DNA of 12,873 nt, from contig JBQCDV010000130.1 of assembly GCA_051960855.1 (NCBI GenBank), positions 1-12,873 on the forward strand, given 5' to 3'. Each line of letters begins with the position of its first letter. The stretch's first letter is position 1. A program made the translations under genes and the position numbers. This DNA comes from JBQCDV01 sp051960855 (lineage in GTDB: Bacteria > Actinomycetota > Actinomycetes > JAJZTN01). The notes below the pieces were generated by a model. That model was given only the letters and a program-made list of their open reading frames with translations. It searched no databases and was not told the DNA's origin. Shown here one piece after another: positions 6,306 through 12,234 of this stretch.

Positions 6306-7583
6306 TTACGGCGCCCCGACGGGCACAGTCGGGGCAGCACCGGCAGCTGCTGCGCCGGCGGCGGCAGTGATGGCGTCCACTCCGTCCGGATCCTCATCGA
6401 CGACAGTCGTCTCGCGGGGCAGCCGCAGAGCGGCATAGCACGTCGCAGCGGCGAGTCCGGCTGCCATCAGGCCGAGGATCGCCCGGTAGTCCAGGACGCC
6501 GACGAGCAGCGCGCCCAGCGCGATCGAGAGCGTGTAGGGCACGCCGGTGACGACGTCGAAGGCGGCGTTGACGCGGCCCATGAGGGCGTTGGGCGTGTGC
6601 TTCTGCAGCGCGGTCATCGAGGCGACGATGAGCGTGGGCAGGGCGGCGCCGAAGATGGCGACACCGACGAGGACCGCTGCCAGCACCCCGGTGGCCGTGA
6701 GGGCGACACCGATCGTGGCCGCGACCAGCCCGACGACGAGCATCCGGACCTCGCCGAGCCGGGAGACCATGGCGGTCACGGTGACGCCGGCGGCGATGGC
6801 ACCGGCGCCCTGCACGGTGGAGATGACGCTGAGGAACTCCACCGGCTTGCCCAGCCCGTCGATCAGCGCGAAGAACACCGACTCCGCCAGCCCGAAGCTG
6901 AGCAGGACGATGACCGAGGCGACGGTGAGCCGACGCAGCAGCTCCGACCGCCGGATGTGGTCGGCCCCCGCGAGCACCTGGGTGCGGAAGGCGACACCGT
7001 GGTGCGCCGTCGGGCGCTCCTCGCGCAGCGTGAGGAGAGCGAGAGAGGTGGCCGAGACGACAAACGTGGCAGCGTCGACGACCGCGACGACGGCTGCGCC
7101 GTGCCAGGCGTAGAGAGCCGCGCCGAGGAGTGGACCGATCAGCCGCAGAGACTGACGCACGGTCTGCAGTCCGCCGTTGGCCGGACCGAGCAGCGACTCG
7201 GGGACGATCAGCTGCACCACCGCGCTCATCGCCGCGCTGAACACGGTCTGGGACAGGCCGTAGAGCGCCGCGACCGCGTAGATGAGCCAGAGCTGGCCAC
7301 GGTCGTGCACGAACAGCAGGCTCAGGACAACGAGTCCGGTGGCGAGATCGGTCGCAATCAGCAGGGGGCGCCGCCGGACGCGGTCGGCGAGCCAGCCACC
7401 GAGCGGGGCGAGCAGCGACGGCACGGCCAGAGCGAGGAAGACGAGGCCCGCGGCGGAGTTCGAGCCCGTCAGGTCCTTGACCCACATGCCGAGCACGAGC
7501 AGCAGCAGCCAGTCTCCGAGCATGCTTGTCGTCTGTCCGACGAGAAGGAGTCGGTAGTCACGTAGCCGCAGGACGTCACGCAT
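6306..7583 (-). CDS. Major facilitator superfamily transporter (probable efflux)
   Basis: This is a 425-residue inner-membrane transporter with about twelve hydrophobic segments. The N-terminal block LRDYRLLLVGQTTSMLGDWL is typical of the drug-efflux-like MFS group. The motif-A region between TM2 and TM3 reads GGWLADRVRRRPLL (about residues 58-71). A cytoplasmic loop around 180-210 (LREERPTAHHG) separates the two halves, and a second-half equivalent reads ALMGRVNAAFDVVTGVP. The C-terminal tail is alanine-rich and variable. ATG 7583-7581 has GAGGAG (7592-7597) 8 nt upstream and overlaps the regulator gene's end by 8 nt, so the two form an operon. Substrate cannot be read from sequence; co-transcription with an ArsR-type repressor suggests export of a compound that the regulator senses. 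Confidence 0.88.
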   Translation of the reverse strand: MRDVLRLRDYRLLLVGQTTSMLGDWLLLLVLGMWVKDLTGSNSAAGLVFLALAVPSLLAPLGGWLADRVRRRPLLIATDLATGLVVLSLLFVHDRGQLWLIYAVAALYGLSQTVFSAAMSAVVQLIVPESLLGPANGGLQTVRQSLRLIGPLLGAALYAWHGAAVVAVVDAATFVVSATSLALLTLREERPTAHHGVAFRTQVLAGADHIRRSELLRRLTVASVIVLLSFGLAESVFFALIDGLGKPVEFLSVISTVQGAGAIAAGVTVTAMVSRLGEVRMLVVGLVAATIGVALTATGVLAAVLVGVAIFGAALPTLIVASMTALQKHTPNALMGRVNAAFDVVTGVPYTLSIALGALLVGVLDYRAILGLMAAGLAAATCYAALRLPRETTVVDEDPDGVDAITAAAGAAAAGAAPTVPVGAP

Positions 7584-8277
7584 CGGGAGCGCTCCTCGGG
7601 AAGCCGTAGAGAAGGATGGAGACAAACCGCGCGCAAGCGTCCTGGCGTCGCGCCTCGCTGGCGTCGTCGTCGAACTGCCGCCGCTGGTAGGGCACGAGCA
7701 CGTCGTGCAGCTTCTGGCTGATCTCCTCGAGCTCCTCAGGAGTGGTCCAGAAGCCAAAGTCACTCGCGAACGACGCCCGCACCCAGGCAGCGCCGTCACC
7801 GTCAGCAGCGCCGTTCGGGCTGGGGCTGGAGGTGGGTGTCGCGGGTGGCGACATCTCGCGGACTTCGCGCTGCCACTGCGCGAGCCAGGCCAGGCGGCGG
7901 TCGCTGATGACGCTGTCGAGGAGCTCGGCCGCCGCACGCTGCGCCGGTGACATCGAGAGGCGGTTGCTGCTGAAGCGCAGCCCGGAGCGCATCGCCTGCC
8001 ACGGCCGGTCGCGCCCGCTGCTGCGCGGTGCGTCACCCGCCTCCTCCACGAAGCCGAAGCGAGCCAGCTGCCGGAGGTGGTAGCTGCAGGACGCAGCCGA
8101 GTCGCCGAGCCGGGCCGCGCACTGGGAGGCCGTCATCGGACCTTCGACGTGGAGGAGCTCGAGCAGCTCGATGCGTCGGGGGTGGGCCAGCGCCCGCATG
8201 GCCTGGGGATCGGTGAGGTCGCGCATGGGCAGCTGGTCGGGCCCAGGGTGCTGCGTCTCGTCGTGCTCGTGCGTCAT
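7576..8277 (-). CDS. ArsR-family winged-helix transcriptional regulator
   Basis: This 233-residue DNA-binding protein has an ArsR-type winged helix at about 22-95. Residues 22-43 (LTDPQAMRALAHPRR, then IELLELL) form the first helices, 48-58 helix 2, and SAASCSYHLRQLARFGFVEE (60-79) the recognition helix leading into the wing (EAGDAPRSSGRDRPWQAM). The C-terminal half (about 110-233) is an extra helical domain with a Pro/Ser-rich linker at 143-160, longer than the classical metal-sensing ArsR (about 100-120 residues). It lacks an obvious ELCVCDL metal-binding motif, so it probably senses a small organic ligand or acts through dimer contacts. ATG 8277-8275 is preceded by AGGAG (8285-8289). It heads the operon with the MFS gene and is likely autoregulated by the repeats immediately upstream. 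Confidence 0.88.
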   Translation of the reverse strand: MTHEHDETQHPGPDQLPMRDLTDPQAMRALAHPRRIELLELLHVEGPMTASQCAARLGDSAASCSYHLRQLARFGFVEEAGDAPRSSGRDRPWQAMRSGLRFSSNRLSMSPAQRAAAELLDSVISDRRLAWLAQWQREVREMSPPATPTSSPSPNGAADGDGAAWVRASFASDFGFWTTPEELEEISQKLHDVLVPYQRRQFDDDASEARRQDACARFVSILLYGFPRSAPDA

Positions 8278-8290
8278 GCCGGCGCTCCTG

Positions 8291-8332
8291 TCGAAAGAAC
8301 TGCTTGGAAAGATGCCTTTCGAAAGGACTCTT
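8291..8332. repeat. Three 14-bp direct repeats, likely regulator binding sites
   Basis: Read on the plus strand, TCGAAAG (8291), TGGAAAG (8305) and TCGAAAG (8319) recur exactly every 14 nt. Full units are 8291-8304, 8305-8318 and 8319-8332. Units 1 and 3 agree at 11 of 14 positions, units 2 and 3 at 9 of 14. The spacing of about 1.3 helical turns and the location over the promoter fit an iterated operator for the adjacent ArsR-type repressor. Confidence 0.65.
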
Positions 8333-8341
8333 GTCAAGAGT
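8309..8341 (-). promoter_or_regulatory. Promoter of the regulator-MFS operon, embedded in palindromic operator
   Basis: On the minus strand a perfect -35 TTGACA (8332-8337) is followed after exactly 17 nt by CATCTT (8309-8314), which would start transcription near 8302, about 25 nt before the ATG. Two perfect palindromes abut over this promoter. CCTTTCGAAAGG (8315-8326, 12 bp) fills the right part of the spacer, and ACTCTTG-T-CAAGAGT (8327-8341, 7-1-7) covers the -35. Binding at either would block RNA polymerase, consistent with autorepression by the ArsR-type protein. The -10 is weak (3 of 6). Confidence 0.6.
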
Positions 8342-8391
8342 CTGGCCCAGTGATCTTGCGGCGCCTCCTGGCCGAGGGATTGGCTGGAGTC

Positions 8392-9885
8392 GTGGAGACC
8401 GAGGCAGAGCAGGAGTTCGACGTCGTCGTGATCGGGGCCGGGCCCGCCGGGGAGAACGCTGCCGACCGCGCCGCGCGCGGAGGTCTCCGGGTCGCCGTGG
8501 TCGAGGACGAGCTGGTCGGCGGGGAGTGCAGCTACTGGGCCTGCATCCCGAGCAAGGCCCTGCTGCGCCCGGTGAACCTCGCCCTGGCCACTCAGCGGAT
8601 GCGGGGGCTGCGTCCGGCCGAGGTGGACCCCCCGGAGGTGCTGGCACGGCGGGACTACTGGGACGCGGGTCTGGATGACGCGGGGCAGGTGTCGTGGTTG
8701 GACAGTGCCGGCCTGACGCTGGTGCGTGGGCACGGCCAGCTCGACGGACCGCGCCGCGTGCGGGTGGGGGACCTCCGGCTGCTCGCGCGGGTCGCGGTGG
8801 TGCTCGCGACCGGGACGACCGCGTCCCTGCCCCCGATACCGGGGCTGCGGGAGGCCGCGCCGTGGACCAACCGCGAGGGCACCACGTCGAGTCGCATCCC
8901 GCCCCGCCTGGTCGTGCTCGGCGGCGGTGTGGTCGCCTGCGAGCTGGCCCAGGCCTGGCAGGGGCTCGGCAGCCAGGTCACGCTGCTGGAGCGGTCCGAG
9001 CGCGTGCTCGGACGGATGGAGCCCTTTGCGGCTGACCTCGTCGCCGCCGGCCTCCGGGAGCAGGGTGTCGACGTCCGCACCGGGGTGACCGTCGTCCACG
9101 TTGAACGACGCAGCGACGGCTCCGTCGTCGTCACCGTGCGGGCCGGCAGCGGCGGGGGCGACGTCACGCTCGAGGCCGACGAGGTGCTCGCCGCGCTCGG
9201 GCGCTCGCCGGCGACGGGGTCTCTGGGCCTGGAGACCGTCGGGATCGGGCCTGACCAGCTCGCGCCAGGCGGCTACGTGCCGGTCGATGAGACGTGTGCG
9301 GTAGGAGCAGCCGGGCTCGACGACCAGGGGCAGCCGTGGCTCTACGCCGTCGGTGACGTCAACGGGCGCAACCTGCTCACGCACATGGGCAAGTACCAGG
9401 GGCGTGCCGTCGGTGAGCGGCTCGCCGTGCGGGGAGCCGGTCGTGCGGGTGTGCGGGTAGCGCCCGGGGGCGGAAGGCGCGGGCGGCACGTCGCCGAAGA
9501 CAACCCGCTGGTCCCCTGGGCCGACGAGGTGGGTGCGCCGCAGGTCGTGTTCACCGACCCAGAGGTGGCCTCCGTCGGGTTGACCGAGTCAGCCGCCCGT
9601 CGGCGGGGTCTCACCGTCCGCGTCGTCGACGTCCCGATGACCAGCGCCTCCGGTGCGGGACTGCAGGCTGACGGCTACCGAGGCCAGGCGCGCATGGTGG
9701 TGGACGAGGACCGCAAGGTCATCGTGGGGATGACGTTCGTCGGACAGGACGTCGCGGAGCTCGTGCACTCCGCGACCATCGCCGTGGTCGCGGGCGTCCC
9801 GTTGGCGCGGCTGTGGCATGCCGTTCCGCCGTTCCCCACGATGAGCGAGGTGTGGCTGCGGCTGCTGGAGGCCTACGGGCTGTAA
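8392..9885 (+). CDS. FAD/NAD(P)-dependent disulfide oxidoreductase (class I, mercuric reductase/LPD-like)
   Basis: This flavoprotein of 497 residues belongs to the pyridine nucleotide-disulfide oxidoreductases. It shows the FAD-binding VVVIGAGPAG (11-20), the redox disulfide motif GGECSYWACIPSK (43-55, C46/C51), an ATG-like VVLATGTTASLPPIPG (136-151), the NAD(P) Rossmann motif VVLGGGVVACE (174-184) ending in E200 (which favours NADH), the second FAD motif LYAVGDVNGR (317-326) and the dimerisation domain (about 384-497). The C-terminal HxHPTxSE signature of lipoamide dehydrogenases is altered to PPFPTMSE (479-486), losing the catalytic histidine. Its substrate is therefore unlikely to be dihydrolipoamide; a quinone or other acceptor is possible. 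The start is uncertain: GTG 8392 puts the FAD motif at the usual distance, while GTG 8350 adds 14 residues. It diverges from the ArsR-MFS operon and may share its operator. Confidence 0.85.
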   Translation: METEAEQEFDVVVIGAGPAGENAADRAARGGLRVAVVEDELVGGECSYWACIPSKALLRPVNLALATQRMRGLRPAEVDPPEVLARRDYWDAGLDDAGQVSWLDSAGLTLVRGHGQLDGPRRVRVGDLRLLARVAVVLATGTTASLPPIPGLREAAPWTNREGTTSSRIPPRLVVLGGGVVACELAQAWQGLGSQVTLLERSERVLGRMEPFAADLVAAGLREQGVDVRTGVTVVHVERRSDGSVVVTVRAGSGGGDVTLEADEVLAALGRSPATGSLGLETVGIGPDQLAPGGYVPVDETCAVGAAGLDDQGQPWLYAVGDVNGRNLLTHMGKYQGRAVGERLAVRGAGRAGVRVAPGGGRRGRHVAEDNPLVPWADEVGAPQVVFTDPEVASVGLTESAARRRGLTVRVVDVPMTSASGAGLQADGYRGQARMVVDEDRKVIVGMTFVGQDVAELVHSATIAVVAGVPLARLWHAVPPFPTMSEVWLRLLEAYGL

Positions 9886-9888
9886 GGG

Positions 9889-9918
9889 GCGCCGGGGACC
9901 GAACTGTCCGCTCGGCGC
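9889..9918 (+). terminator. GC-rich hairpin after the oxidoreductase gene
   Basis: Three nt after the TAA stop, GCGCCG (9889-9894) pairs with CGGCGC (9913-9918), and GGAC (9896-9899) with GTCC (9906-9909), around a 6-nt loop and a small internal bulge. No T-tract follows; instead a G-rich run does. It could act as a terminator of the T-less actinobacterial kind or as an mRNA 3'-end stabiliser. Confidence 0.5.
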
Positions 9919-9943
9919 GGGGGAGGGGTGGGGTTGGGGGGGG
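9919..9943 (+). other. Strong G-quadruplex motif
   Basis: The plus strand reads G5-A-G4-T-G4-TT-G8. Four runs of at least four G with loops of 1, 1 and 2 nt meet the criteria for a very stable four-tetrad quadruplex, in DNA or in the RNA of the upstream transcript. It immediately follows the hairpin at 9889-9918, in the 274-nt gap before bkdA. Confidence 0.75.
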
Positions 9944-9963
9944 CTCCGGAAGGTGCCAGTTTG

Positions 9964-9981
9964 GTGACGGTTGATCGTCAC
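9964..9981. promoter_or_regulatory. Inverted repeat upstream of bkdA
   Basis: GTGACG (9964-9969) and CGTCAC (9976-9981) form a perfect 6-bp inverted repeat with a 6-nt centre. It lies 37 nt ahead of the best -10 candidate and could be an operator for the 2-oxoacid dehydrogenase operon, for example for an Lrp/AsnC-type or other BkdR-like regulator. No regulator gene is in the window, so this is only a candidate. Confidence 0.35.
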
Positions 9982-10017
9982 GGGCTCGCCGACGACGCAG
10001 CAGCCGTGCCCGAGCGG

Positions 10018-10023
10018 TAATCT
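10018..10023 (+). promoter_or_regulatory. Candidate -10 element for the bkdABC operon
   Basis: TAATCT fits the actinobacterial TAnnnT pattern. No good -35 is found 16-19 nt upstream. A transcript from here would carry a leader of about 130 nt before bkdA. A competing candidate, TAGAGA at 10079-10084, is weaker because it lacks the final T. Confidence 0.25.
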
Positions 10024-10148
10024 CCCGCCAACCCGCGCACCACCCCCGCGCGGTAACCGCAGTGTCAGACCGGCTTGCTAGAGACTCTTCAGAGCTCGTC
10101 CGACATCTCGTGCCAGCGGGCCGGTGATCCCGGGACGCCGGCGACGAC

Positions 10149-10154
10149 AAGGAG
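10149..10154 (+). promoter_or_regulatory. Ribosome-binding site that fixes the bkdA start
   Basis: AAGGAG stands 5 nt before GTG 10160. The in-frame GTG at 10154 overlaps this site and so is excluded, as is an upstream extension from 10124, which is arginine-rich and unlike E1-alpha N-termini. Confidence 0.8.
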
Positions 10155-10159
10155 TGCAG

Positions 10160-11248
10160 GTGACCGATCTCGTGCAGCTGCTCACCCCCGAAGGTGAGCG
10201 CGTCGAGCACCCCGACTACGCCTTCGATCTCGGCGACGAGGCGATCAAGGACTTCTACCGCGACCTGGTGCTGACCCGGCGCGTGGACCTCGAGGCCACC
10301 GCCCTGCAGCGGCAGGGTGAGCTCGGCATCTGGGCCAGCCTGCTGGGCCAGGAGGCCGCCCAGATCGGCTCCGGGCGCGCGCTGCGCACGCAGGACTACG
10401 CCTTCCCGACCTACCGTGAGCACGGGGTCGCCCTGACCCGGGGCGTCGACCCGCTGGCGCTGCTCGGGCTCTTCCGCGGTGTGGACCACTCCCGGTGGGA
10501 CCCGCGGGAGAACAACTTCCACCTCTACACCATCGTCATCGGGGCCCAGACGCTGCACGCGACCGGCTACGCCATGGGCATCCAGCGGGACGGACTCGTC
10601 GGCACGGGCGACCCCGACCGGGACGCGGCCACGATCGTCTACTTCGGCGACGGCGCGACCAGCCAGGGTGACGTCAACGAGGCCTTCGTCTTCGCCAGCG
10701 TCTACAACGCCCCGGTCGTCTTCTTCTGCCAGAACAACCAGTGGGCGATCTCCGAGCCCATCGAGCGCCAGACGCGGATTCCGCTCTACCAGCGCGCGCA
10801 GGGCTTCGGCTTTCCGGGCGTACGCGTCGACGGCAACGACGTTCTGGCCTGCTATGCCGTCGCGAAGGCCGCGCTCGACAACGCGCGCGAGGGCAACGGC
10901 CCCACGCTCGTCGAGGCCTTCACGTACCGCATGGGGGCGCACACCACCTCCGACGACCCGACGCGCTACCGACTCTCGGACGAGCTCGAGCAGTGGAAGC
11001 TCAAGGACCCGATCGAGCGCGTGAAGGCCTACCTGTCGCGCAACGGCGTCGCCGACTCCAGCTTCTTCGAGGGCGTCGAGGCCGAGGCCGACGAGCTCGC
11101 CGAGCACCTTCGCACCGGCTGCCGCGCGATGCCCGACCCGTCGCCGACCGCGATGTTCGACTACGTGTACACCGAGGAGGACCCCGTCCTCGCCGCCCAG
11201 CGCGACGAGTTCGCCGCCTACCTCGAGTCGTTCGAGGGAGCGCACTGA
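10160..11248 (+). CDS. bkdA: 2-oxoacid dehydrogenase E1 component, alpha subunit
   Basis: This is the 362-residue thiamine-diphosphate-binding alpha subunit of a heterotetrameric E1. With the beta subunit it decarboxylates a 2-oxo acid and transfers the acyl group to the E2 lipoyl arm. It shows the ThDP/Mg motif from GDGATSQGD (163-171) to NN (192-193), GQEAAQIG (63-70), the arrival region TYREHGVALTRG (84-95), and the loop YRMGAHTTSDDPTRYR (256-271) with H261. That loop resembles the branched-chain enzyme (TSDD...YR) more than the pyruvate enzyme (GHSMSDP), so branched-chain 2-oxo acids are the likelier substrate, although such genes are often labelled pdhA. There is one nt between its stop and bkdB. 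Confidence 0.92.
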   Translation: MTDLVQLLTPEGERVEHPDYAFDLGDEAIKDFYRDLVLTRRVDLEATALQRQGELGIWASLLGQEAAQIGSGRALRTQDYAFPTYREHGVALTRGVDPLALLGLFRGVDHSRWDPRENNFHLYTIVIGAQTLHATGYAMGIQRDGLVGTGDPDRDAATIVYFGDGATSQGDVNEAFVFASVYNAPVVFFCQNNQWAISEPIERQTRIPLYQRAQGFGFPGVRVDGNDVLACYAVAKAALDNAREGNGPTLVEAFTYRMGAHTTSDDPTRYRLSDELEQWKLKDPIERVKAYLSRNGVADSSFFEGVEAEADELAEHLRTGCRAMPDPSPTAMFDYVYTEEDPVLAAQRDEFAAYLESFEGAH

Positions 11249-11249
11249 C

Positions 11250-12224
11250 ATGGCATCGACCAGCATCGCCAAGGCCATCAACATGGGCCTGCGCAAGGCC
11301 ATGGAGGACGACCCCAAGGTCCTCATCATGGGCGAGGACGTCGGCAAGCTCGGCGGCGTCTTCCGGGTCACCGACGGCCTGCAGAAGGACTTCGGCGAGG
11401 ACCGGGTGATCGACACCCCGCTGGCCGAGTCCGGGATCATCGGCACCGCGATCGGGCTGGCCATGCGCGGCTACCGGCCGATCTGCGAGATTCAGTTCGA
11501 CGGGTTCGTCTACCCGGCCTTCGACCAGATCGTCAGCCAGCTGGCGAAGATGCACTACCGGTCCAGGGGCAACATCAGCCTGCCGGTGACCGTGCGCATC
11601 CCGTTCGGCGGCGGCATCGGCGCGGTCGAGCACCACAGCGAGTCGCCCGAGGCGTACTTCTCGCACACCGCGGGGCTCAAGGTCGTCGCCTGCTCCAACC
11701 CGGCCGACGGCTTCCACATGATCCAGCAGGCCGTCGCCAGCGACGACCCGGTGATCTTCCTGGAGCCGAAGCGGCGCTACTGGGAGAAGGCCGAGTTCGA
11801 CCCGTCCCTGACGCCCGACCCGCTGCACCAGGCCCGGGTCGTGCGTACCGGCTCCGACCTGACGATCGCCGCATACGGGCCGATGGTGAAGGTCGCGCTG
11901 GACGCGGCCACCGCGGCCGAGGACGACGGTCGCCAGCTGGAGGTCATCGACCTGCGCTCGCTCTCCCCGCTCGATTCGGACACCGTGCTCGACTCGGTCC
12001 GGCGGACCGGGCGGCTGGTCGTCGTGCACGAGGCGCCGGTCCCCCGCGGCCTCGGCTCCGAGCTCGCCGCCCGGGTGACCGAGCAGGCGTTCTACTCCCT
12101 GGAGGCACCGGTGCTGCGGGTCGGCGGGTTCGACACGCCGTACCCGCCGTCCCGGCTGGAGGAGGACTTCCTGCCCGACCTCGACCGGGTGCTCGACGCC
12201 GTCGACCGCTCGCTGGCCTTCTAG
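11250..12224 (+). CDS. bkdB: 2-oxoacid dehydrogenase E1 component, beta subunit
   Basis: This is the 324-residue beta subunit of the same E1. It follows the usual order: a pyrimidine-binding domain at about 1-180 and a transketolase C-terminal domain at about 195-320. Landmarks are IMGEDVGKLGGVFRVT (26-41), TPLAESGIIGTAIGLA (56-71) with E60, the glutamate that contacts the thiamine ring, QFDGFVYPAFDQI (82-94), EHHSESPEAYFSHTAG (127-142) with the active-site histidine pair, and near the C-terminus VGGFDTPYP. The ATG at 11250 is preceded by GAGGGAG (11234-11240). It is the second gene of the operon; the length matches the family. The TAG stop overlaps the E2 gene's ribosome-binding site. Confidence 0.94.
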   Translation: MASTSIAKAINMGLRKAMEDDPKVLIMGEDVGKLGGVFRVTDGLQKDFGEDRVIDTPLAESGIIGTAIGLAMRGYRPICEIQFDGFVYPAFDQIVSQLAKMHYRSRGNISLPVTVRIPFGGGIGAVEHHSESPEAYFSHTAGLKVVACSNPADGFHMIQQAVASDDPVIFLEPKRRYWEKAEFDPSLTPDPLHQARVVRTGSDLTIAAYGPMVKVALDAATAAEDDGRQLEVIDLRSLSPLDSDTVLDSVRRTGRLVVVHEAPVPRGLGSELAARVTEQAFYSLEAPVLRVGGFDTPYPPSRLEEDFLPDLDRVLDAVDRSLAF

Positions 12225-12234
12225 GAGATCGCTG

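Noticed and set aside
7584..8036. N-terminal extension of the MFS gene on the minus strand
   Set aside because: The open frame continues upstream inside the regulator gene, but the ATG at 7583 has a good ribosome-binding site and begins the normal MFS N-terminus; the extension is Arg/Ser-rich noise.
8331..8360. Plus-strand promoter for the flavoprotein using TTGTCA (8331-8336) as -35
   Set aside because: At 16-19 nt spacing no TAnnnT-like hexamer is present (TCTTGC and similar), so I could not support it; the TTGTCA is the complement side of the palindrome around the minus-strand -35.
8278..9489. Long N-terminal extension of the ArsR-type regulator
   Set aside because: The extension is antisense to the flavoprotein gene. 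The ATG at 8277 with AGGAG upstream gives a normal regulator N-terminus, and the promoter lies in between.
9719..11464. Long minus-strand open frame (about 581 codons) over bkdA and part of bkdB
   Set aside because: It is complementary to conserved E1 subunit genes. The Val/Leu/Glu-rich text mirrors their codon bias and has no independent start signal.
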